Assembly (NCBI GenBank): GCA_014155875.1
Contig: JACEFZ010018135.1
Span: forward strand, 37,501 to 101,500
Reading direction: 5' to 3'
Length of the DNA stretch: 64,000 bases
Origin: Cepaea nemoralis
Taxonomy: Eukaryota; Mollusca; Gastropoda; Stylommatophora; Helicidae
Positions 30,314 to 39,568 of this stretch are shown piece by piece. The translations under genes were made by a program, and so were the position numbers. Each line of letters starts with the position of its first letter. Positions within the stretch are counted from its first letter, which is position 1. Under the pieces are notes generated by a model. That model was not told where the DNA came from, made no database searches, and saw nothing but the letters and a program-made list of their open reading frames with translations.

Positions 30314-30924
30314 TGTCAACAACCAATGTTTCAGGCATCATCGGATTACTTCTCCCACACCACACAAGAAACTTGCAAGTCGTGTGAGAGGAAATGAATG
30401 ATACATTTTATTGCCGTTGGCTCTTTACAATTACAAAACAGTCGCTATCAAATCACACACAAAGCCACAGAATTGCCTATCACTAGTTTCCTAACCCTAT
30501 TGCTAATCTCTATCTATTTGGTTACACAAAACTCCTATCAACACTAAACGATCTGCTCGCTACGAAGTCATCCCCCAGTCTGACTTTCCTACTCGCGTGG
30601 CTACACAGCACGCGAAAGGACCTTGATGCGTCCTTCGGATTTTTGCGTGCCGTTACATTCAGCACGCTTATATTAGCTGTCTCCTATTGAGTGGCAATCG
30701 TGGCTATCACGTAGGCGTGATTCTGTCGTGACCAGAGTGCTAACTATCTGGTCGACGTCTCCTTGTCTCATGAGAGAACTAGTTAATAGTCCCCCATTCT
30801 ATCACCTACCCTGCCCTTATATCGGGGCACTGTATTACCTCTAATCTACTTGAGGTTGACCACTCTTCCCGGTGGTCTTCTATCTTGAGGCAGACCTCCG
30901 GCCTCTATGTTTCAGTCTTTGACA
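30314..30924 (-). repeat. Gypsy-1 5' LTR (611 bp)
   Basis: A complete LTR with TGTC/GACA ends. The stretch 30827-30924 has no partner in the 3' LTR. The outer end abuts the CCATC duplication at 30925. Confidence 0.9.
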
Positions 30925-30929
30925 CCATC

Positions 30930-32870
30930 TGTCCATCTGCTGTTTCTTTTCAGTTATTTCTCCAGTCAAGGTTTTCAATGGCGCACTTCTATTGATCATT
31001 GGACAACAGGCTTTTTGTATACCTTCATACATGCTTCTGATGTTTTCCTTATTACTTGCATTTTGAATGGACTCACATAACGTGATCCAATAGTCATTTG
31101 CACAATGCCTGGCAGCCTTTTGCACATCTTTCCTAGCTTGCCTTAGCTCACTCAGAGTGTTACGCGTTGTTCTTTCCTTGTTTCTTAAGAGAGCTATCTT
31201 TTTTTCATCAATCAAGGGCTGCAGTGTCCGGCTGTTTGCCGCAAACCAATCTGTCGCTTATGATCCACAGTGCCGTAAACCCCTACCGCTGTTTTATGAA
31301 GAGATTCCTTAAGTTTACCCCACTTATCACTTGCTCTACAATTTTCTGATGTATCATCAGTGAAAGCGTCTTCAAGTTGCTGTTAGAACTCAGAGCACTT
31401 ATCAGGATCGTGGGTGTTAATGATATTAATCCTTGGGCTAGATTTGTGTTTAGCTGTGTAGATTCTCTTTGGTCTCAGTCTAACCCTTGCAACAACCAAA
31501 GAATGATCTGTATCACAGTCAGCACTGTGGTAACTTCGAGTTAATTATGTTTGGTTCAGATGTTTCCGTGTGATGATGAAGTCCAGCTGGTGCCAATGGC
31601 CCGATCTTGATTGTTTCCATGTAACCTTGTGCAGCTCCTTTGGTTTAGACAAAAGGACTCTGTAATACATAGGTCATTTCTGGTGCAATGCTCCAGCAGC
31701 CTTTGCATTTTCATTCATGCGACCGATGTTGTATTTTCCAAGGCACACTGGCCATGAACTCGAGTCCTTGCCTACACAAGCATTGAAATCTCCGAGCATA
31801 TAAATGTAGTCGAATTTTGGAACTGCCTTGTTCACAGACTCTAACTCCTCATAGAACGAATCCTTCTTATCATCAGAGGAAGTGAGTGTCGATGCATATG
31901 CAGTGATAATTGTGGCAAAACCACAAGAGGTTGCCAAGCGCAGGGATAATAGTCTTTCATTACCCCTAGCTGAAATTTTAATCATTCTCAGTAGCGAATT
32001 ATTCACTGCAAAGCCCACACCATGTTGCTTTTTTTTCTGCCTGCTCTCTACCCTCCCAAAAAATGTGTAACTTTTTTCTCTGAGTGACCCTTCCTCAGCG
32101 AGACGAGTCTCCTTGCAGGCCAGCAATATCAATGTTAAGACGATTGAGTTCGGCATCAATCACAGAAGTCGTTCTCAAATCGCCAATATTCGTCAGGTCA
32201 GTGGAAAATCCCGGACTCATGGTTCTTACGTTCAGGTTGCAGGCCGCAGTTTGAGGTTTATATTTTTTTTTAAAGTAATACCTGGTGCATTGGTTTAACA
32301 GCGGGCGATTCAGATTGTGTCCTAGCCCCAAGCACCCATTGAAGCAGGCAAGATGTTGCGGATCAGCACTCAATTGGCCTGAGGCTGCCCAGCTTGAGGC
32401 AGGCGGTAGTTGATCAGTGACACCTGTAGGTGTCTCCCATCGTCAGAGGCAACCCATGCACCCCATGTCTACGCCAACTGACAAGGACTTATAACCCGTA
32501 ACTCCTAGGTCTCGCTTTGATTCGGAGACCGGTTAAGACCAGGGATGGAGTTATACCTCTCCATAGCACAAAGCCTGGGCTAAAATATAGAGACCATGTG
32601 TTGCCCATGCAGCATGATCCCTCTCTTGGCCTCTCCAGTTCCCTCCAGAGGAAAGATAACAGCAATACATCTAGAACAAGACAAGCTGCAGAAGCTGCCG
32701 GATCGTCAAAGCAATGCTCTAACTGTCCGCCTGTCAGAGCTTCGATCCTAGACCAGCTGTCAACCAAGGCGTAGAGTCTGGTCCACCCTGCCATGACATT
32801 TTGTCTTTAGGTTGCATATCCGCGCACCAGGATAAGGCTTGTAGCCTCCCAATTGCGCTCTCCCGCTAGA
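30930..32870 (-). pseudogene. LINE-C 5' half: endonuclease and start of reverse transcriptase
   Basis: The minus strand from right to left holds a 5' leader (about 32870-32380), an endonuclease in broken frames with LNVRTMSPGFS (32235; Asn motif), IDIAGLQ and ETRLAEEGSL (Glu motif, frame change at about 32100), YMLGDFNACVG (31800), then poorly conserved sequence, and 31215-30930 with LRQARKDVQKAARHCANDYW and TGEITEKKQQMDRW, the region just before the reverse transcriptase. The element resumes at 22994. Many stops show that it was dead before or soon after Gypsy-1 entered. Leader and coding limits are approximate. Confidence 0.8.
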
Positions 32871-32879
32871 TAAGTATAC

Positions 32880-32881
<2 letters not shown>

Positions 32882-32974
<93 letters not shown>
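32882..32974. repeat. (TA)n microsatellite
   Basis: About 46 uninterrupted TA units, directly followed by the first unit of the CTGT-bearing complex array (CTAGCTGACCCGGCCCGGCT). Confidence 0.97.
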
Positions 32975-32975
<1 letters not shown>

Positions 32976-33046
32976 TAGCTGACCCGGCCCGGCTTCGCCC
33001 AGACCCTGGTGGGGAGCATCTCATTTAATTCATATAAGTAGTCATA
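32975..33046 (+). repeat. Complex array, first (partial) unit
   Basis: It starts CTAGCTGACCCGGCCCGGCT and runs to TTCATATAAGTAGTCATA, where LINE-B inserted. The last 15 bases (33032-33046) are one copy of the LINE-B target-site duplication. Confidence 0.9.
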
Positions 33047-33718
33047 ACCACCTTGACCAGTTTTTTGAAATAGCTTACTTTTGTGTGCATCTCTCTTTCT
33101 AAGTGCAAGCTGTGACTAGGATGACCTGCTCTAATCTTCTTGGCATTTTGCCATCTCTTTACAGCACTACGCTTATCCACCCAAGCCTTCTCCACCTCGA
33201 AACGCCACCACGGTGGCTGCTCCCAGCTTTTTTTCCTGCCCTGAACCGTTCTGCGCTTGTCACGTCTTATTTTACTCACCACATCTTGCCCTGTACTGTC
33301 ATACTGGAACTTCTTTACCTTTAGCTTGTGCTGCCTGGTTCTACCTTTCTCCACCAGTATGCTGCAAGGGTGGTGGTCGCTGCCATGGTGTCCTAGGACA
33401 CCCCATCTACACACTGTAGTGAGTGAAGGTGAAACTAGCGCCAGATCAATAGCACTGTCCTCATCGCCTGGACGGCTTGCTGTCCTGGTGACACCGCCAC
33501 TGTTGATACAAACCAGGTCGATGGTTTCCAGTGCAGTCTCGAGCTCCTCCCCTTGTGTATTGGAGGAAGTGTTTCCCCATGATCTGCCTTTAGCGTTGAA
33601 GTCACCACAGACAATAACATTTCTCTCGTGGCCTAATATGCCACTTAAGCACTGCCACTTCTGGGCGTCTGTCGTGGAATACTGAGAGTTAATGATTCCC
33701 AGATAGACGACTGTATAC
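33047..33718 (-). pseudogene. LINE-B endonuclease, C-terminal part
   Basis: The minus-strand frame contains NVIVCGDFNAKGRSWGN (GDFN motif), DEDSAIDLALVSP and HHGSDHHPC (catalytic His), then a basic linker toward the reverse transcriptase (PPWWRFEVEKAW, AVKRWQ). This is the second half of an apurinic-type endonuclease. The frame is open to 33047, where it meets the target repeat. Its continuation is on the opposite strand at about 35990 because of the 5' inversion. The N-terminal half lies 1.5 kb away beyond a foreign insert. Confidence 0.8.
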
Positions 33719-35212
33719 ACCGACTAACCTAGTAGAAGAAGGGTTAACAAACGAAGCAGTAAGGGTAACCAACAACGGAGTGACCAGGCGCATGTGTTTA
33801 TAGGTCAAGACACAGAACGGGCCGCCAACAGCACAGGTAACCTGTCGCGTGGAAAAATTGGTTTGCGACAAAGGCAGACAGCATTATTGGACAGCATATT
33901 GCGGTCTGGATGTATGAATAACGGACAAATTTCAGATCTGTAATTTTCCACTAACGGTGATAATGAAGTATTGACTTGAGGTGTCAAGCAAGGTCAAGGA
34001 CTATGCGGCAAAAATGACCTATAAAGAGTGTCCACGTCTTTGTGGGAGTTTAGTTTGTGTTCCAAACTGAACTGAAGGAGATATGTTCCTGAGTGGGAAT
34101 AGAAATACACGTCCCTAATGATGGAAAGAGGGGATAGTAGTGTATTATTCGCTAAGTGTTTTTCGATTCCAGGAACATAGATGCCTAAATAAGGTATTAA
34201 TATATTAGAGTATAGTTTTAGCATAGGAATATAGATGTGCGTGAAGTGCATTTAACATTGCTTTCTATTAGTAAGAATAGTATAGACGTTAGGTGAATCT
34301 TCTATCCTATGTCAGAGTGGGTTTTTTTCGGAAGCCTTTTCATTTCGGCTGGAGGAAAAGACACTCACATAGGAGAGAAGAGGAAGCAGACACAGATCTC
34401 ATTATTAAATGTATATCACACAGGCTCCCATGCCAGTGCGAGACTTATCAACTAAGATATAACACAGATGGCTGTGGTCAAGATCACTCAGTGTTGATAA
34501 CCCACAAGAAAGCACTTTAAAGTAATAAAGCACGACACTTGTGCATAAGAAAGGAAAGAAAAGAAGTGTCATCGTAATAAGTCAGGAGGACAGAGAACGG
34601 AAAATAGAGATCATACAAACTAAAAACAAAAGACTCAAATGACTCAGTATCGAAGAGTTGCAAGGTGCATACCAAATGCCTATACCAATTACGAACTATC
34701 CAGTGTAGAACTTTTACAGGACAAAAATAGAGAATACTAGAAACTCGATGTGTTTTCCAGGATGGAATTAAGAACGCTATAAGAAAGCAACGAACATTCA
34801 GTTTAAGCTGACAGCATATAGTGATCGGTTTAAGTACATTGATACAGTGGTGAACATTGTTCATTACAAAAAAAAAAAAACGGATATATCTACAGACTCA
34901 AGCAGACGGAGCATTCAGGGTGAGACCGTTCTGTTGTATCTATGTACCGTCCTGTACTTTAGCCGAGAGAAGAGACGAGAGAAGACACGGAGACTATCTA
35001 TCAACATCTTATCTGGCAGCCACACTAGAAGAACATACCAACTACATAGACAATATCCATACATACACCAGACATAGTTTTTATTAATAAATCTTTTATT
35101 TATTGTTGAAAGGAACTGTTGTCTGAGTATGTGTTGAGAGAATAACAGAGAGAGTGAAAGAAATAGATATATGGAAGGGAAGACAGAAGAGAGGAGTGTA
35201 GACCAAAGTCAG
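33719..35212. other. Foreign non-coding insert in LINE-B, LTR-element-like
   Basis: It separates the two halves of the LINE-B endonuclease. Part of it (33795-33965) resembles the Gypsy-2 leader at 39968-40352: CACAGGTAA, GTCGCGTGGA, GTTTGCGACAA and TTTTTCCACTAACGGTGAT-like words occur in the same order. A poly-A-signal-like AATAAATC stretch lies near 35085. I could not find paired LTRs or a duplication, so it may be a fragment of a non-autonomous Gmr1-like element. No frame here has a known domain. Confidence 0.5.
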
Positions 35213-35749
35213 TCAATAATCCCAACAGATAATAAGTTTAAAGATGTGCTTGTTGATTCCAACTTCCTCTCGGGAAAATAACAGGACAGCGTCCACACTC
35301 GCATTGCGGGCATAAACATTAACCAACACGAATGGTATACTGGAATGAACTCTCAACGCCTGTATTTGTATATCTTCACTGTCCCAACTGGACATGTCTA
35401 GCTCTGACGCCACCATGCTGTCGCGAACGAGAATCGCCGTTCCCAGATGTCGTCTGTTGTAGAAACATTTGAAACCGGCAATTCGGAGTAGCTGATCGCC
35501 CAGTCTCGTCTCCTGGAGTGCTACAATGTCGTTCCTGTAAACTAGGGTTTCTAAAATAGAACCCCGTTGTTTTACACTGGCACAGTTCCAATATAGAATA
35601 CGGATGTTCCTGAGTCCTAGACGGTGACACTTGAGTCTAAAACGTCTCAAACCACCGCGCTTACCTTGTTTCTTCCTCTTTGCACGGCTACCACGCCGCT
35701 TCGTTATGTTGACTGCTGACCGCTCGGAGAAAACACGTTGTTCCGCCAT
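35213..35749 (-). pseudogene. LINE-B endonuclease, N-terminal part
   Basis: The start Met is probably that of MAEQRVFSERS (35749), after the ATGGCG-rich leader. A basic N-terminus (KRRGSRAKRKKQGKRGGLRR), likely for nucleic-acid binding, precedes the endonuclease with ILYWNCASV (Asn motif, residue about 60) and IVALQETRL (Glu motif), then GTAILVRDSM and FVLVNVYARN. No separate ORF1 with zinc knuckles is seen, unlike classic I elements. The frame leaves the endonuclease at about 35260 and stops at 35213, near the foreign insert. Confidence 0.8.
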
Positions 35750-36017
35750 GTTGAAAAAACGTAAACACAAACTAAGAAAACCACACACGCTGCTGAAAAT
35801 TCACTCAAGGATGGCTTCGCTCGATGCACGAACTCCGTAGCACCCGCGCAGATCTTGAGTAGAAACTCCTTGTTTTACATCCTGGCACATCAATTACACG
35901 CAAGAGATCAATAAATCCATCCCCTACGCGAAAAAGTTAACGAACACAAAACAACACGACCGTCCGTCGCCATCTTGAAACCGGAAAATCCGCAGAAAAA
36001 GCGAAAAATGGGCAGAG

Positions 36018-37583
36018 GTGTGTCAAAGAGTAAGCACAGACAAGTCACTGAAATTGTTCTGGCGACTACATAAAAGCATGAGTGGTGTAGTCAAGAATAA
36101 GAGCATTTCTGACTTCCAAGGTGCTGACCTCATCTGGCAGAGGACTGACGAGGACAAGGGCAAAGCCCTCTTTGAACGCTACCTTGAGCAGAGCAACCAG
36201 ACAGACATGGGAGGCCGAAATCTGGCCAAGGAGGTCACCTCAGACAGATGCAAGGCCCAGAACACTTCGGATGAAGACACAGTGACAGTGAAAGAAATCA
36301 AGGCTGTGCTTCGACGATCAAAAAACAGTGCTCCAGGTCCTGATGGCATAAGATACGACGACATAAATAGGTGTACCGACAATGAGCTAGAGAAACTAGT
36401 AGACATGTACAACAACATTATAGGGAGTGCTAGCATCAAGGAGGAATGGTTACACAGCTATCTGATTCCCTTGCCGAAGCCTGACAAAGACCACAAAAAA
36501 ATTCAGGGATATCGAATTATAACCATGCAGAATACAATAGGCAAGCTGCTGGAGAAGGTAATTGCCAGGAAAATATCAAGCCAACTAGAGAGGCAAGGTG
36601 TTTTCCCACCTACCCTGGGTGGGTACCGTCCAAAAAGAGAAACCTGGACCAATGCAGCAGTCTTTGCCCATGATGTCTATGAAGGTTTCCACTTAGGCAC
36701 TGAAACTGTTGCTGCAGCGATTGATCTTGAGGACGCATACAACAGAGTACCACTGGATTTTTTAATGTTTCAGCTTCTTGAACTAAACGTAAGTCCATTC
36801 CTCCTTAGTTGGATCGCTGCAGCCCTCTTCCAACGGAAAGTAGTTTTTAGATGTGGCAGTTGGACTTCGGAACCAACAACAATATATCCTGGCCTACCAC
36901 AGGGATCACCATTATCTCCGGTACTGTTCAACGCCTACACAGTGAGAATCACCAGTGAGCAGATCACTGGACCTGGCAGAACATTGTCATATGCCGATGA
37001 TATGTTAGTGTATCGTCAGGGTAAGGATAGAGAGCAGGTTGCTGTGGAACTACAAACCGAACTCAATCGCATTAGTACTTGGTGTGATGAAGCTGGGGCA
37101 ATGGTCAACCCAACAAAGGCAACAGTGACTTGGTTCTCATTGAATAATCATATTGTCAACAATCCAACACCAACTGTAATGCTGTGTTCAGAGACGGTGG
37201 AAAGAACGCAGGCAATGAATTACCTGGGGATACGGTTTGATCGAAGCCTTGCTTATAATGTGCACATAGACCAGGTGATAACAAAGGCCAAGCGGGGTTT
37301 GGCAGCGATGCGGGTGATGGCGGCAGCAAATTGTGAGCAGCGCCATCTATGTCTTCTGTACGAGGGGCTGGTCATGTCTGTTTTGGAGTATGCAATGGCA
37401 ATCCTGACTCTCAGCCATAAGCAGATAGAAAGGATGGAAAGGATACAGAATGAAGCTATGCGCATTATTCTTGGATGTACAAGAGATACAGCATGCAGGG
37501 CGATGCGCTACCTTCTTGATTTTCCAACCATTGAAGAGAGAATACAAGTATGCAGGGCACGCGCCTACCTCAGGAAATTATGA
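36018..37583 (+). CDS. LINE-B copy 1 reverse transcriptase
   Basis: A 521-residue frame with a complete non-LTR reverse transcriptase: SAPGPDGIRYDDI (about residue 110), AAIDLEDAYNRVPL (first catalytic Asp, about 240), GLPQGSPLSPVLFNAYT (about 300), LSYADDMLVYRQG (YADD, about 325) and the thumb with NYLGIRFDRSLAY. It ends with YLRKL and a stop because about 26 bases are missing at 37580 compared with copy 3, where the frame continues toward RNase H. The start Met is only the first Met of the open frame; the true protein started with the endonuclease. It would perform target-primed reverse transcription. Confidence 0.88.
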   Translation: MCQRVSTDKSLKLFWRLHKSMSGVVKNKSISDFQGADLIWQRTDEDKGKALFERYLEQSNQTDMGGRNLAKEVTSDRCKAQNTSDEDTVTVKEIKAVLRRSKNSAPGPDGIRYDDINRCTDNELEKLVDMYNNIIGSASIKEEWLHSYLIPLPKPDKDHKKIQGYRIITMQNTIGKLLEKVIARKISSQLERQGVFPPTLGGYRPKRETWTNAAVFAHDVYEGFHLGTETVAAAIDLEDAYNRVPLDFLMFQLLELNVSPFLLSWIAAALFQRKVVFRCGSWTSEPTTIYPGLPQGSPLSPVLFNAYTVRITSEQITGPGRTLSYADDMLVYRQGKDREQVAVELQTELNRISTWCDEAGAMVNPTKATVTWFSLNNHIVNNPTPTVMLCSETVERTQAMNYLGIRFDRSLAYNVHIDQVITKAKRGLAAMRVMAAANCEQRHLCLLYEGLVMSVLEYAMAILTLSHKQIERMERIQNEAMRIILGCTRDTACRAMRYLLDFPTIEERIQVCRARAYLRKL

Positions 37584-37584
37584 A

Positions 37585-38487
37585 ATTAGGAAGGTGAAGG
37601 GCAGCAGGTTAAAAAGAGGACGGTCGTGGATGGGTCAAGCCGAAGACATTCTTCAACAGGTGTGTTAACTTGAGGACTTAGAACTTGGCGAGGAGTGGGT
37701 GCAAGTGCCAACAGACTTCTGCACATCCTTTTCAGTTTGCATCCAACTAGATAGGAAATGCAGACAAGAAAATCCGGCTGCTGTTGAGGCTGAAGTACAA
37801 GCGTTGATTTTCGAGAATTCGCTAGACGGTGACGCGGTCATCTACACAGATGGGTCGGTCGTCCGACATGTGAGAAGCTCAAGGGCCTTTACAGCTCGGG
37901 CCGGAGGGAGAATTGTGAAGGAGGACTCTGGTGCTTTCACTGAAACCACAAGTAGCCTGACCATGGAAGTCATGGCAGTAAGTAAAGCAATTACATGGCT
38001 CGAGACACAGACATTCACTAGGGCTTGTTTCCTTAGCGACTCAATGAACATGATCAAGAGGATAGAGGAGGGGTCGATCCGAAGAGAATGGTTGCTGCCT
38101 CTGAAGCGGTCTCGGCTGGCAAAGAGTAGTTTCATCTTCGTGCCAGGGCATGCGGGAGTACAAGGAAATGAGCGGGCTGACAAGCTCGCAGGTGAGGCTA
38201 CTGTGGAGGGCGGACGCGCCATGGACCAGGCTGACATTCTGAATGCTCTACGAGAAGTGAGACTTTTGCGATAACCAAGTGATGACTGTGAATCTACAAC
38301 AATGGCCAGACTGCGAGAGCAGCAAATTAAAAGAGGGGTGGCCAAACAAGAACACTACGCAGGAAGCCAAAGAAGATTGATAAACCAACACAGAACTGGC
38401 GTCGTTAGCCGCTACACGCTGCGGGATTTGCTGAGGAGGGGATCCGAGCACTTATGGACTGAATGGTTCGATGTGCAAAGAGGATGA
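37585..38487 (+). pseudogene. LINE-B copy 1 linker and RNase H
   Basis: After the deletion at 37580 the reading resumes at EIRKVKGSRLKRGRSWMGQ, has one stop at about 37668, then the RNase H domain: AVIYTDGSVV (Asp), SLTMEVMAVSKA (Glu), FLSDSMNMI (Asp) and FVPGHAGVQGNERADKLAG (His, Asp). A second stop at 38272 cuts the end, after which the conserved C-terminus (QRRLINQHRTGVVSRYTL) can still be read to 38487. All catalytic residues are kept. The stops are private to this copy: copies 2 and 3 read through these points. Confidence 0.85.
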
Positions 38488-38528
38488 TCTGTCGACTAAC
38501 TAACTAACTAACTATATAAGTAGTCATA

Positions 38529-38554
38529 TAAGTTCTCGTTCCCGTTACCGACTA

Positions 38555-38587
<33 letters not shown>

Positions 38588-38725
38588 ATGTCTATCTGTC
38601 TGTCCGTCTATCTGTCTGTCTGTCTGTCTGTCTGACCCGGCCCGGCTTCGCCCAGACCCTGATGGGGAGCATCTCATTTAATTCATATAAGTAGTCATAT
38701 AAGTTCTCGTTCCCGTTACCGACTA

Positions 38726-38764
<39 letters not shown>

Positions 38765-38842
38765 GTCTGTCTGTCTGTCTGACCCGGCCCGGCTTCGCCC
38801 AGACCCTGATGGGGCGCATCTCATTTAATTCATATAAGTAGT
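38529..38842 (+). repeat. Complex array, middle units with (CTGT)n
   Basis: About two units, each of the form CTGACCCGGCCCGGCTTCGC, a TGGGGAGCATCTCATTTAA segment, CATATAAGTAGTCATATAAG, CGTTCCCGTTACCGACTAT and then a CTGT run of variable length. The unit is cut at GTAGT (38838-38842) by Gypsy-2. Confidence 0.93.
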
Positions 38843-39568
38843 TGACATAAGCCTGGGTCATTGACAGTGAGTTGAGTGACCGGGCATGAGAGAGAAGGGA
38901 TGAAAGTGGGAGACAGTAAAGTGACTGGCCTGGCTAGGAGAGAGACAGCCAGTCCTGAGAAATAATGCGAAGGGTGAGTGTGGACTCCCAGGGGGATGGG
39001 GGAAGGACAGTTTAGTTTTGTGTGAAGTCAAGGGACTTCAGGACAGTTGATGGGTAGATGCCGAACTGGTCGGTAGTCTAAGGAGAAGCGGAGTTAGAGA
39101 TCTCCGTGTTGTGTTGTTCTCCCAGTTGTGAAGACAGGCCTGAACCAGAGTGGGTTCTATAGTGAGTGAGGGCCTGAACCCAGTGTGTGGGTGTATTGTG
39201 CGAGGTCCAGCGGTGGATAGGAGCTGGATTACCTGTCTTATGGATTTGATATGAAGCAGGCTTGAGAAGGCATTGATGTGTGCGTGTTAATATTGTGAGA
39301 AGGAGATGGATATTCGATGGATTATATATGGTTTTCTGGATATATACATATGTTCCGTGAGTCTGTGTTAATATTGTAATAAAGGAGTATGTGCGCCAAC
39401 TGAATCTTGTTTAATGACTGGCGAATGTGCACTGCGGGGGTGAGTTATATTGCAAGACAGTTAGATAGCTCAATTGACACTCCAGGAGTATCGTTACCTA
39501 GACAACGACCATCACACGAAACTTATCATCAAGAACATCGACAGTATCGTCAACTACGTCGTGTGACA
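38843..39568 (+). repeat. Gypsy-2 5' LTR (726 bp)
   Basis: Starts TGACATAAGCCTGGG and ends GTCGTGTGACA. It matches the 3' LTR closely, except for a cluster of changes at about 38932-38990 and small indels such as three bases near 39553. A possible poly-A signal AATAAAGG lies at 39379. Confidence 0.93.

Larger units (their letters stand above)
23000..30924 (-). mobile_element. Gypsy-1: Gmr1-like LTR retrotransposon
   Basis: A 7.9 kb element inserted in LINE-C with a 5-bp duplication, CCATC, at 22995-22999 and 30925-30929. Read on the minus strand it has a 5' LTR (30924-30314), a primer site, a leader, gag-pol (29152-25300), a long AT-rich 3' region and a 3' LTR (23514-23000). Both outer ends have TGTC…GACA. 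The pol order is protease, integrase C-terminal module, reverse transcriptase, RNase H, which is the Gmr1 order rather than the usual Gypsy order. The integrase core is missing, and the 3' LTR lacks its first 97 or so bases, which are replaced by an inverted copy of the leader. Confidence 0.9.
33047..38513 (+). mobile_element. LINE-B copy 1: near-full-length I/Nimb-like LINE, 5'-inverted
   Basis: A 5.5 kb insertion with a 15-bp duplication, ATATAAGTAGTCATA, at 33032-33046 and 38514-38528. The right part (about 35990-38513) is on the plus strand: reverse transcriptase, RNase H and an (ACTA)n tail. The left part (33047 to about 35985) is on the minus strand and holds the 5' UTR and endonuclease. 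Together they make a whole element with its first half inverted, as twin priming produces. The 5' start motif TTTCAAGATGGCGACGG lies on the minus strand at about 35960-35976. A 1.5 kb foreign segment (33720-35212) breaks the inverted half. Confidence 0.85.

Noticed and set aside
32489..32794. 101-residue minus-strand and 85-residue plus-strand frames
   Set aside because: They lie in the LINE-C 5' leader, show no domain and overlap on opposite strands.
35213..35788. Host AP endonuclease gene
   Set aside because: It is the N-terminal half of the LINE-B endonuclease; order, basic N-terminus and continuation into reverse transcriptase fit a LINE.
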